Notes under the pieces: model-generated | The model's input: the letters and a program-made list of their open reading frames with translations, nothing else | Databases searched by the model: none | Told to the model about the DNA's origin: nothing | Shown here: positions 23,508 through 35,600 of the stretch, piece after piece | How positions within the stretch are numbered: the first letter of the stretch is position 1 | Layout of the letters: each line of letters starts with the position of its first letter | Translations under genes and position numbers: made by a program | Source: Gossypium raimondii | Taxonomy: Eukaryota; Streptophyta; Magnoliopsida; Malvales; Malvaceae | Length of the DNA stretch: 64,000 nucleotides | Direction: 5' to 3' | NCBI RefSeq assembly: GCF_025698545.1 | Contig: NC_068575.1 | Span: forward strand, 58,103,980-58,167,979

Positions 23508-25591
23508 TTTGGTAAAAATATAAATGTTAAGTTCAGAAGCAGAAGAAGTGTATAATTAATAATTACATTGATTTCGAGGACAGATTTTATGCACAACAGA
23601 AAAGAGAAATTCTATGTATCTATTTATACGAATTAAATCATTATTATCATTAATTTATAAAAAATATTTTATTTTATTTTAAATTTTTTAATGAAGTGAA
23701 CATCTAAATAATGTAAATTAGATTATAATACACTCAAGATTTAAGTGAAAAGTTTTGTATAACAAATGTATTAATAAAAATTATATTAAAAACAAATGAA
23801 TATTTGATTGAATTGATAAATTTCACCATGTGTTAATTCAGATTTATTTTTAAATTTTATATAAAATATATAAAAAGGCAAAACAACTTTGAAATAATAT
23901 CTATTGTTTTGTAAAAAGAGAGTGGATTTTAATCATTTTTAATTTGATTAACTCGTGACATCAACTCAAGTAAACACATTGTATATAGTATATATACATG
24001 TATGGTCAATTATCAAATATAAATTTTGTTAGCTTTAATTTTCAAATATTTTGATTTAATAAAATAAATTCTAAAATTATTTAATTAAATTTACAAAATT
24101 ATTTTCCAAGTATTACAAATTCAATAATAATAATAATGTTAGTAAACAACTTAGAAACAATTTTAAGAGGATTCTGGAGTATTCAAAATTTTTTGTGAAT
24201 TGTCTAACCCTTTTAAAGCAACTTTCCAGTCAAGTATTGATATTTCTTGAACAAAATCTAACAAAGTTTTTAAAAGAGGTGTAGTATAGAGTTTTGAACT
24301 TTTTTAGTTGATTTGGGCACAAATTAAGGATTGAGTAGTCAAATATTTTAATTGTAGTGTTTGGTGAATTGATGTTTGCAAGAGCTTATTGAGATAAAAC
24401 CTTCAAAACAAAAACGCTCGGATGAACAACTTTTTTCAACAACTGATTGAGAAATGAGATATGTGAAATGACATATCTCACCATGCATGCTCAAAAATTA
24501 CTCTCTTTGCCACATGCTCTCAAATCTAATAAAGTTGCCAAGATATTAATAGTCTTCAAAAAAACTCCACTGTGAAGCTACAAACAACATTACCGCCAAA
24601 TTTTTTTAATCGGGCTCATTCATCCTTGAATATTTATATACTCTTCATTTATTTTCAATTTACTTGTATAAAATGATTTTTTATGCAATTTTATATTAAT
24701 TGAAATATGCTACTTGACAAATTTATTCAGAGTGTGACTTAATTCTCACTAATTTACATACTAAGAACAGAACATAATTATCATTAAGAATATAGTTTAC
24801 AATTATATTGATACACTATTAATATTCATCAATTTCTACAAGGTTAATATTTGCAAATAAGAAACTTAAGAAATTTGTTTATTTAAATTTCATAATGGAT
24901 GTTTTAATTCATAGGAATAGTGTTTTAGTTCAATAATTTCACCCAATAAAAACTAAAGTAATATTAACAAATAAATACTTAACAATAAAATGTGTCGTGC
25001 ACTTATTTGTCATTTTACACATATCACCTTTCAGCTATCAATTGAGTTTTACCAAACTCTTTTAAATAAACAGTTAATAGAATCACTTGGTCAAACTAGC
25101 TACTGCAATCAGCAACCAGTTATCAACCAATTGCCAAATAGGACCATTGAAACTTATGTTCCAAGTCTCAATACCTAACAACCAAGTCCTAAGAGCTGAG
25201 ACTAATTTAGACCATAAGTAGTCACATGCTTTTTGTGTACAACAAGGTCTCGATACTTACTCCTCATGATATCGAGGCTTGCCTGTGAAGTCTTGATACC
25301 TTAATTCTTTTAATAGATATTTTTCAATTAAATTTTGATACTTATCTCAAATATCGAAACTTCACCCTGCAATCTGCATTTAATACATAAAATCAATACT
25401 TCACTAAAGATGATATGAAGAAGGCTTGAGAAAAATAATTGTGAAATTGAATGAGTTTACCAAAACAATAATTATGCATTAAATTTGGATATAATTGGAA
25501 ATGAAAGAGGAATCAACGTTCTTCAACGAAAATGTTATAATGCCATTACTTATAAATTTTATATATAATTAAAGTACATGATGCCCAAAGG
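23508..25591. other. AT-rich intergenic spacer
   Basis: No gene, transposon end or structured repeat recognised. A short stretch around 25190-25390 repeats words such as tctcgatactt and tcttgatacctt and may be transposon debris. Confidence 0.6.
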
Positions 25592-25663
25592 GGTTCCATG
25601 GTGTAGTGGTTAGCACTCTGGACTTTGAATCCAGCGACCTGGGTTCGACTCCCGGTGGGACCT
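25592..25663 (+). tRNA. tRNA-Gln(UUG): tRNA-Gln (anticodon UUG)
   Basis: The 72-nt cloverleaf is complete. The acceptor stem is GGTTCCA with TGGGACC (one G-U pair) followed by discriminator T. The D-arm carries the A-box-like tggtgtagtggtta. The anticodon arm is CTGGA-CTTTGAA-TCCAG with anticodon TTG, and the T-arm contains GGTTCGACTCC (B-box). No intron and no encoded CCA, as expected for a nuclear eukaryotic gene. The A and B boxes serve as the internal RNA polymerase III promoter. Confidence 0.97.
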
Positions 25664-25667
25664 TTTT
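25663..25667 (+). terminator. RNA polymerase III terminator
   Basis: A run of five T directly at the tRNA-Gln 3' end, the usual pol III stop signal. Confidence 0.85.
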
Positions 25668-25898
25668 ACCTTATTTATGCCCCTTCACTTTTCCATTCTT
25701 TATGCTCTCTTTCTGTGAAAAAAATAATTATACATATGTAAATATACATGACATGAATCACGAAATGAAAAAGTTAACATGTCATGTACTAGAAGTTTCT
25801 ACTCTTGATTCTTGATTTCAGTGACTCAACAACATGCTACCTAGTACATATGAATTAAGAAAGTAGAATTTCACCACATGATTCTTTTTTTCTGCACT

Positions 25899-28308
25899 CT
25901 ATCCTACTGGTCCTTTTTTCCCTCTCCAACTCTCTCCCCACATCTTGGCCTCGGCAACAGCTCGTTCTCTTTCGGAATCAACGTCTAACATCCTAGTCGT
26001 TTTGTTTGGAGAGCCATTGTTCTCAAGCCCTTCGGGGTTATCCCTTTTGGCTTCGTTTGAGTCGTATGGATGGGTATTAAAATAATCCAGAGCAAGCACT
26101 ACATCACAAATAGAGGGTCTGGAATTAGCATTTTCTTCGATGCACATCAAGGCCACTTCTAGAGCCTTCTTCAAGGTAGGTTTTGAAAAGTGACCTCTCA
26201 GCAGTGGATCTGCTAAGTTCGTAATGTTCATTTCATCTTTAAACGGTCGTACCTACAAAAAATTGAGTATATATAATGATAGGTCAGAAAGCATGCTGCT
26301 GGAGAGTATATTTAACAAGGAGAAAATTAAAATCCATGCCGTCTTCAGCATGAGCACTATATTCAGCAAAAATACATTATGCCATCTGGTTCACATCAAG
26401 GTATCCAGGGAAAAATACATCATGTGAAGTAAAACAGTTTCATTGATAATGTTATATCATGTGAAGAAGTATTACCCAATCAACAAGGAATCGTTCTTCA
26501 CGACCACGGCTCTCATCGAAAGCTTTACGTCCAGTTATGAGCTCCAATAGGACTACCCCAAAACTAAAGATGTCAGACTTGGTAGTCAATTTTCCACTAG
26601 CCAGGTACTCGGGTGCACAGTAACCATGGGTTCCCATGACCCTGGTGGAAACATATGATTTATCTCCGCTTGGACCAAATTTTGCAAACCCAAAATCAGA
26701 GAGTTTTGGGATGAAGCCCTCACCTAATAGTATGTTAGATGATTTTAAATCTCTATATATAACAGGAGGACTGGCTCCACGGTGAAGATATTCCAACCCT
26801 TGGGCTGCACCAACAGCTATTTTCATTCTTGTGTTCCAGTCCAAAGGTTTCTGATCAGATGTAAGATCTGCAAAAAAACGTTGCTTATCTATTTAATTTA
26901 CAGTAAAAGGTATCGTTCGTGGGAAATGAAAAAGAAAAAGGTTTGTGAAAGGATGCAGAAACATAGTCAGAATGTTTAACTGTTGAAAAACTAGCAGGAA
27001 AAGAAACTAACAAAGGGTTTTGAAGCTGTAATAGTGAGTGAGTGTCCCTGAGACTCATCCTGGAGGTCTAGATAGAACCAGTGAAAACGATTTTCTAACA
27101 AATGAATTCATTGACAAGTTTAAAGGAGAAGGCATGGATTACAATGGAGGTGATCTTCCAAGGATCCCTGTGGCATGTACTCGTAGACAAGTAGGCGCTG
27201 ATCCCCTTCGGCACAGTAACCAATCAAATTGACAAGATTGGGGTGATGCAAAAGTGAAAGCATGAGGAACTCCACAAGGAACTCCTTTTCTCCTTGGAGA
27301 CCAGTCTTGTCAAGTTTCTTAATAGCTACAACCTGCTAACAACCATAATGCATGCGATTACAAATGGATATATGGGGAAAATTTTGTCCAGTAAGGAGGA
27401 AATTTAAACAGGCATACAAGAATGTACCTGACCACTACTTTCTAATATTCCTTTATATACAGCCCCGAATCCACCTTGCCCGATCATGGATTCTGATCTG
27501 AAATTTTTTGTCGCCTTTGCCAGTTGTCGATATGTAAAAGTCTGAGCCCTATTGCCAGCATTAGGCTCTTCTTTCGGAGCTGATGGTTCCTGTCTTAAGG
27601 CTGCACTGCTTTTTGTTCCATGTCCAATTCCTGTTTTTCTACAGGCATAGTTAGATTGGCAGAATAAACTGTATCATGCCACTTTGTTAGTCATGAAACT
27701 TCAGAGATGTTTAAAATCGAAAATTGTTTAGGTGTATTATCAAAGTGTGCAAAAGAAACATATTTCGGTATTAGTTTGGTTCATTTAGGCAGATATGATA
27801 AAATCTTACAAATTACAGCCTCAAGAAAGATGCAACACAAGCAAAAGCCTAGTTCAGCTAATCAACAACAAGAATGCTTCCATTCCATGAAAAACCTAGT
27901 TGGCTTAGCAGCAATGTTTTTCAGCAGTAGTAGAAATAGGATGAAATTTTGTTCAGCTTCCTACCCTGTTGGGTGTTTCAATCTATAAATCAATATAAGC
28001 CATTTTCTATACATATTCTTATCATGTAACATTCAAAAGAACATAAATTAATAAACCAAAAGATTTCAATTGAACAATTTGACATCCCAAAAGGAAGAAC
28101 AGCATTTACAAGTTTACAACCCCACTAAAATTCCCAATATTCTATCCATTAAATTCACATTGCTCCTATAATCTTGGAAAAGAAAACAATTGCATGAAAG
28201 AAACTGACCAGGAGATACAGGAGGCTTGGGTTTCTTTCCAGGTTCTTTCTTCTCACCACTCTTCAGCTTCTTACCTTTCCTCCAACCAAAACAAGGGCAA
28301 TAACCCAT
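25899..28308 (-). CDS. Receptor-like cytoplasmic kinase, PBS1-like (RLCK VII)
   Basis: Five minus-strand exons (28308-28209, 27630-27428, 27332-27143, 26867-26476, 26252-25899) with phase-consistent GT-AG junctions give 412 aa, typical for PBL kinases. MGYCPCF at the start offers Gly2 for N-myristoylation and Cys4/Cys6 for palmitoylation, so plasma-membrane anchoring is likely. The kinase domain has glycine loop [12 protein letters not shown] (83-94), VAIKK (Lys106), YRDLKSSN (Asp204), DFG (Asp222), the activation segment [16 protein letters not shown] and a C-terminal [12 protein letters not shown] block. 'YRDLK' and 'GYCAPEY' are typical of this group. These kinases act below pattern-recognition or hormone receptors. 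DFGFAK replaces the usual DFGLAK, a mild change. Exon 2 could begin 8 bp earlier (TGTAG), but only the ACAG acceptor at 27631-27633 keeps the frame with donor CCTG/GTCAGT. Confidence 0.92.
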
Positions 28309-31300
28309 TTGCTCCTATCAATCAACCAAACTCCAATTAAACAAAAAGCTTTCACCTTTTCTCTTGTGGAAAAGCTCTGAAAATTGAAATTCAACAACAA
28401 AAAAGCTTCACTTGACAATGAAAAGTTAAAAGACGAATCTGCATTTTGGCCTTCCGTGTTGATTTCACGGAAACAAGAATCAAATCAACATCTTTTGTAC
28501 GTATGAAATTTGAGAACAATCAAAACAACCAAAAAAAAAAAACACGATTCAGAAGAAAACATGCGATGCTAATGTTATGGTAACAAAACATAGTTTTTTT
28601 TAGTAAAAATATCATCTTTCCAAATAACGTCCATTTTGGGATCATGGTTTGATAAAATTATGTATACAACTCATAAGAATAATAACAAAACTATAAACGT
28701 TGATCTACCCAAAAAAAAAATTTAATTTTAAAATTTTATCATTAAATCAAAATCTTATTAATATTTCCACCCATTAATTATTGAAGGAAAGTCACTCTTA
28801 TAAAGACGTCTTCTATGTATAGATGGACCCACAACGGATTAATATATTCGGAATTTCATCTTTCCACTAGTCCTACCAAGCACATGTTTTCCTTAGTAGG
28901 TGGTTGGGCGTCATGCTTGACAGAATATTCTCACTCCATGAATCTTGTCTTTGACTCTCAACAAAGTAAAGAGAAACAATTTTGATATGACCTAAAGACA
29001 ATATCAACACATTGTTTTTTATACAATGATGACTCGAACCCAAAATATTCTTAAGGAAGTTGATCACTCGACCAACAGATTACAACTTGGGATTTGATAA
29101 TTATTTTTTCTTTCTTTAATCCTTATATTATTCTTATATCAAAATAATTTCTAATGTAAACATAAATAATTAAGGTATCATTCATGTCCGTTTTACGATC
29201 TGTGAAGATTAATCCTTTCATGGATCTAGGGTTGCTCCTCCCGATAATGTCATCTCTAATGTTGAAACTTGCATTTCTTTTAAGAATGCAATGTACCTTA
29301 CCACTCTACCCAACTCTTGTTGGTTATTGCCCATGGATTTACACATTAATTTTTTAAAATAATGTATTTTAATTACTATTATTAGTTTTTAATTAATTAT
29401 TTGAATTGTTGAACATAATTAAGATATAATAATTTATTTAAAAATTTAAAAATGATAATAAATTTTAAAAATCATAATTAAAATATTTATACAATTTCAA
29501 TGTGCAATATAATTAATGTAAAGTAAAATTATTTGAATTAGCCTAAATTTAAATCATCATTGTATAAAAAGTTATTGGAAATAATAATTAATAAGCATAA
29601 TTGAAATATATAAATTATTTTAATAATTAAAATATAGTGCTAATAAAAATTTTAATCATTTTTAAAACATTTCTACAAATAATTAATATAAATATAAGAC
29701 ATTTGATTAAATTGTATAAATGTATTTTTTTATAAAATTTTATATGTAAGATATAAAGTTACTTATTATATAAATAATTAAAATCACTATTTAAAACTAA
29801 ATTAATTTAATTAATTTTTTTGGTTGATGAAAAATTAGTAATTTGACTATACTTTTATTTATTTATTATATAAATTCATTTAATAAAATTAAAATTTTTA
29901 TTTATAAGCATGATAAATATGTATTAAGTGAATTTATTTAACCAAATAATTTGTAAAATTAAAATCTTATTTATAAATGTGATAAATATTATAAATAATT
30001 AAAATATGTTAAAATGACAAGTTTAGTGATTTAATGAAAAATATATATTTATCAATTCAAAAGTTTCTCCAAACCCGCTTTTATGGATTATAGAATATAG
30101 ATTTGTATTTGCATCATTCTTTGTTTGTTTGAAGTATTTTGAATTTATGATAAAGTTTTAACATTATTTTAATTTGTCTTACGTGATTCCATATGTGCTA
30201 CCCTTGTGTTCTTAATGTATTTTCTCAGTAAAGTATTACAAGCTTATGTAGTTTTATTTTCAAATATTCATTTTATTTCATAGAGAAAATATTACGAGCA
30301 AACAATGATAAAACATCCAATTCAGACCAAATTTAATAAAGTCTTCATCTCAATTACACATAATGAAAAAGCGACTGAAGACCTTGATTCCAAACAAGAC
30401 AAAAAGCATTATGTAATCTTTTATACATAGATCATGGTTGATATATATATTTTAGCCTTTTCTTATACGACATATATTGGTTATTTTATTTTTTAAAAAA
30501 TAATCTTCAACTGCAAATATGATCAATAAATAGTGTATCGTAAGTTTTTGAAAGGTCAAAGTGTAACATTATTATGCATTATTATAATTTTATCCTTTTT
30601 TAAAGGGATTGAATAAAAAATTTTTATTTTTGAGAGTTCAAGGTACAATTTTATTTTGTTTAAGAGATTTTCCATTGGGGAGGGGAAAGACCCATGCTTG
30701 TTGATCCCCTCTTTTTGGCTACAATATGACCCATCTTTGCACTTCCCACGTAGTCAACTGTAATTTCCCAGGCTTTTCAAAGGTTTCAATGTTTTTATAA
30801 TCATTTGTCATTTGCTTTCACAATACCTTTTTTTTTTTTAAATAGAAGTTCAAGTAAGATCTTTTAAGGTTTGAAATGTGATGATTTCCATTATGAAAAG
30901 AAGCATTACAAGCAAATATGAAAATCAAGAAGTTTATACAATAAAGTATAAAATTAGAATAGGTTTTATGACCAAATACAATTTTTCAAGAAAATTCTAC
31001 ATGTGTTGTTTTTCTTCAAAGAAAACCATGCTACCACAAGAGAATTCAAAAGATAGGAGAGGGCATAGATAGAGTTCAACATCACACCCTTTCAAGTGGA
31101 AGTAACCATCAAATATGGTGACTCGCTACTTAAGCCCTCAAAAGAGATTGATTAACTATTAGATTTGAATAAAAAAATGTTGAAAAAGAAATATGAAAAA
31201 TAGAAACGAAAGGAAGAAGAATGGAAAAAAAGAGAAGAAGCCAGCGGCTGTAGGCTCAAGGGTTGGCATCATCGCCCTAGGGCAACTTAAAGTTAAACAA

Positions 31301-31349
31301 GAAGAGAGAAACACATAATGAAAAAGAAAAAGAGAAAAAAAAAATATGA
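28309..31349. other. Kinase promoter and AT-rich spacer
   Basis: 28309-28560 is the likely 5' leader and promoter of the kinase gene. Beyond this the sequence is strongly AT-rich (especially 29100-30060), with no recognised gene, RNA or complete transposon. About 31200-31350 begins the LINE-like segment annotated next. Confidence 0.6.
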
Positions 31350-31746
31350 AGTCAATTAGGACGCAGAACTTTGGGGAATCTAGGTGCTGCGAGTAGTGTA
31401 AGTGCCCTTATCCGGGACAACTATAGTCATGGGGTGATTGGGACCTAACGCCATATTTCTAGAGTTACTAGTAGAAGCAGAACATTGAACACTACGTGAT
31501 GCTTTCACCCTTGCACACGGTTTAAAGATTTTGAACATTGAAATTAAAATAGATGCTATTATTGTGCTTTATTTTATAAAAAATCCTTCTAATTATAATA
31601 TTGTGTTATCTCCTTTTATTGATAAGTGCATCATGCTCCTCCGTTTTATAAATTCTAACCCTTTAAAATATGTCTTTCATGAAGGAAATAAATGTGCAGA
31701 TGCATTAGTCCACTTGGAAAGTAATTTTTCTTTGCCTCTCCCTTGA
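31350..31746 (+). mobile_element. LINE RNase H remnant
   Basis: The plus-strand translation gives LGNLGAASSVSALIRDNYSH then GVIGT followed by a stop, then after a break LAHGLKILNIEIKIDA, IIVLYFIKNPSNYN and FHEGNKCADALVHLESN. This is the order of a plant LINE RNase H domain ('LGNPG...GGLIRD...EGNKCADALA'). The stop and lost frame show it is dead. No RT is adjacent. Confidence 0.75.
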
Positions 31747-32473
31747 ATAAACTTTATTATTATAATGATTTGTTTCATATTTGCTCTAATCATTCTCGTT
31801 GTTTAAATTCTTTGCTACTAAATGATACTTAGAGACAACTATATATCAAGACTTAAGTTAATTATTTAATAAAAATATTTTTTCATTGTAAATGTTTTAT
31901 ATATATATGCAATATGTTTGTACCTTGTTTTGGAGGTAAATACTTCAAGTGATACCACTATACCTATACGGCGTATGCAGGAGGGCATAAATTTGGAGTA
32001 ACAAGTGGAACCACCGGTGCCCGAGCTTAGTAGAAATCCAGGATTAAAATGGTAAATTTCTAATTTAGATTTTTATAATTTATAAATTTTTTAGTTAATA
32101 ATAGTAAAATTATATTGATATCTCAAAAATGCTAAAAAAATGATTTATTCTTTTAAAAATAATAGAGAGCATAAAATTGGAGTAAGGAGTAACAAGAAAA
32201 TTTGATTTTTTTTATGTTTTATATAGTTAATAAGAAATACAATACAAATTATCAGAAATATATTTTATAGCTACATTTAAATTTCAAGTAAAATAATATA
32301 AAATATTCATATATTTCTCTCTTTTTTTTCCATCCCAAAAGGAACTCCCCATTTCAAACGAAACGCATAAGTTTTGTTTTATTTATTATTTATCATCCAA
32401 GGTCTCTCCTTAAAAAAAAAAATCAAAATCCTGTTCGTCCTTATCAAAATCAGACCCGAACCTCAAGTTTTAG
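31747..32473. other. Spacer and promoter of the first GYF gene
   Basis: AT-rich to about 32320. From there the sequence matches about 50250 onward before the second GYF gene (both contain catcccaaaagga and ccccatttcaaac), marking the upstream part of the duplicated unit. Confidence 0.6.
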
Positions 32474-32481
32474 AAACCCTA
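32474..32481 (+). promoter_or_regulatory. Telo-box (AAACCCTA) before GYF gene 1
   Basis: AAACCCTA lies about 175 bp upstream of the ATG and is conserved at the same place before the paralogue. Telo-boxes are known near the start sites of plant genes for translation and growth. A CT-rich leader follows. Confidence 0.55.
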
Positions 32482-32654
32482 GCCATTTCCGCTCTTTCGT
32501 TCTCTGCAAAATCATTCCCTCTTCAAATCCTCTATCTCTGTTGCTATTGAGCCATCTGATCTCTCTCTGTGTCGCCATTTTCCAGAACCTTGAACGCCGC
32601 CTATTGCCCGCTACGATCTCTGCCTTTTAGATTCTATCAATTTTCACAGTCTCG

Positions 32655-35600
32655 ATGGCTGACGGGAAACTCGATCTACCTGATGATCTCTTACCCTCAA
32701 AAATCGGCTCTGACCACTTCGCTAAAGGTATTGACACATTTCCTCTTTCTTTCTTTTTTTTAGTTTTCGCTTTCGTTCTCTCGTTTTTTATACAACTTTT
32801 AACTTTTTGGATTCCGATCGCAGTGGTTTCACATTTTAATTCAATCCTCACGTTTGTCTCAAGTTTTATCCGTTTACGAAGTTTTTCTTTATTTGAATTT
32901 GAATAGTTTAATTTATTAATTCTAAATTTCAGATTGCGTTGATGATTCATTTATTTTCCCCTAAGATCTCGTTCAATTTTGTTTAATTTCTTTCTGTTAC
33001 TGCGCATTAATTTAATGGTTTTCGCCAGAAAGGAAAAAAAAGGAAATTCACGATTGTTTCTATGTAAAATTGTATCAGCTCAAATCGCTCCTTTCAAATT
33101 CTCCGGTGATTAGAGAATATCACTTTAGTTACTTCTCAAAATTATTGGCAGATTTTAACTGACGGCCCTGAAGTTGATATATAGTACTACAGCACGTTTT
33201 ATTCTAATTATGCGGAAAGATTATTAAAAGAAACGTTCATCTGTTGCAATTAGGAAACTTGGCAGTTCAATCTCAAAGCATTTTTTTTGTTTTAAGGACT
33301 GCATGAAAACAAGCTTGAAAAGTGAGGTTAGACAGTTTCTACAGCTTCCCCTATGCCGTACTTATCTTAGTTTCTGTTATTGTTAGATGAAGCTTGGGAT
33401 AGGAACTTGGAGGAGAAAGGACTGACGGGGCTACTTGATGATAACAAAGGTAATAATATTTATCTTAATGTTGAAATCTTGTATTTTTAAAATCACAGGA
33501 AGTTCTTTTCTTGCAAGAGTTTAACTTCTTCTTTTTCTTTTTCTTTTTTTCTTTTTACTTTTGTGACCAATAGATCAACCAACTTCGGAGAGCAGCATAC
33601 CTCTGTCCCCACAGTGGCTCTACTCTAAAGTAGCCGAAGCAAAGACATTAACTGTTGGAGCATCTGGGGTATGGCACTTTTATTTCTCTTATCAAATGTT
33701 TTAAGGGTGCTGGTTGCCATATGAGTGTTTAATTTGTTGGTTTCTAGTTTCATTTGCTTTTCTGTAGCGGAAGTATGGGTAAGTAGTGTATATGGTTTCA
33801 AAAAAAAGTAGCTTGACTGGATTTGAAGAAATTATTTTTATTTTCTTGGTTTATTATGCTCATCACAAATATATATTTGACTTAGAGCTTGTGGCTATTT
33901 TTCATTTTGGTTTGTATTGTTTCAGTTTTATAATTTGTTTCCTCTTAACAGGATACAAAAACTCCGAATTTGTTGCCTCATGGAACCCCTGGCGACCCGA
34001 ATCTGAAAGATAGTTGGCGTTTAGATAGTTCTCAGGACAAGAAAGAATGGAGGAGGACTGCACCTGATCTTGAAAGCAGCCGACACTGGCGTGAAGAGGA
34101 GAGGGAAACAAGCTTACTTGGTCGAAGAGATCGCAGAAAAGAAGACCGTCGCACTGATATTTCTTCAACAATGGATGCTCCTGAAAATAGGACTTTGTTG
34201 TCTTCAGAACGACGTCAAGATGTTAGTAATCGTAGTTCAGGGCATGAATCTCGAAGGGACAACAAGTGGTCTTCGAGATGGGGTCTTGAAGACAAAGAAA
34301 AGGATTCTCGAAATGAGAAGAGGACAGATGCTAAGAAGGAAGATGCCCCTTCTGACAAACATGCACTTGCCGGTGGGGGGCGCACAGCTTCTGAGCGCGA
34401 GAATGATTCTCGTGATAAATGGAGGCCACGTCATCGGTTGGAAGTTCATGCAGGTGGGTCTGCTTCTTACCGCAGTGCTCCAGGATTTGGTTTGGAGAGG
34501 GGACGAGTGGAGAGATCAAATGTGGGTTTTGCAGCAGGACGAGGAAGGCCAAATTCCAATGCTAGCCTACAAATTGGGAGGCCACAACCTGCTTCTGTTA
34601 TTGGAGCTCTTCCTGTGGATAAAAACATGACCCTCAATGCATATTCCTACCCAAGAGGAAAACTCCTTGACATGTACCGCAAACAAAGGACTGCTTCAAA
34701 TTTTGACAACCTACCTGATGAGATGGATCATTTATCCACAGTAACACAAAAAGAAATTGTTGTGCCTTTGGCATTTGTTCCTCCTGATGCAGAGGAAGAG
34801 GTCTGATCCTTCTAGTTTGATTTATAGAAGAAAAATGTACTCATCTTTATCCTTCTATATGGTTGCCTAAAATTTTCTTGCGCGATTCTTACAGGCTGTC
34901 CTTGGAGAAATATGGAAAGGGAAAACAATAAGCAGTGAAGTGGTCTACAACTCATTTATGGATGCAAGTAGGGATCAAATGATAGCATTGCTTCTAGTGT
35001 TTCATTTATGTTGTAACTTACCTAGTAAATAATTAAGATACCCTTGACATGATAAGTTATTTGCCCTGTGATTTCAGGTGAAGGAAAAGAGTGTTTCTCA
35101 GTTAACAGGAAGGATAGTGTTGAACCTGGTGAGAAGGCTGCTGTAAACAATAATTTTGAGGGGAGTCATGCTGAGACATTTTATGTGTCAGATTCACAGA
35201 TGATTATGAGCAAGGGTAGGAAACTTTCGATTTTAGTTGTTGGCTATCGGCAGTCTGTTAAGGATAATATTAATGAAAATTTCTGTTTGTCATTACAGAA
35301 ATGAATAGTTCAAAAGGTGGACAGAGATGCATGCCACCATCTGATTTAGATGTAACCAATGCTTTGGGGTCAGATAGGGAGATGGGTGGTTCCACAAATT
35401 ACATGGATGAATTAAAATCTTTTGATAATCGGCAAGTAGCTGATTTGAAAATACAGGACTCTAATGTGAAAGCCAATGGATCATCCCTGAAATTTGGGGG
35501 GGGCGAGCTTCCTGAAGACTCAAGTTCTCTGTTTGGTTTTCCGTCACTTCAGCCTACTCTAGGCTGTAACTCGATAAATGTTGAGGGCAATATTCCTGCA

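Noticed and set aside
23300-23596. Minus-strand frame with a 19-residue repeat
   Set aside because: The repeat is a by-product of the 57-bp tandem promoter unit (57 is a multiple of three); no coding context.
32627-32950. Minus-strand Lys-rich frame opposite GYF exon 1 (and 50525-50863)
   Set aside because: Antisense shadow crossing exon 1 and intron 1; both paralogues share it only because the DNA is duplicated.
33970-34630. Second plus-strand frames overlapping GYF exon 4 (and 51943-52503)
   Set aside because: Off-frame shadow; the exon frame is fixed by splice phase and matches the family, and the overlap frame has no recognisable domain.
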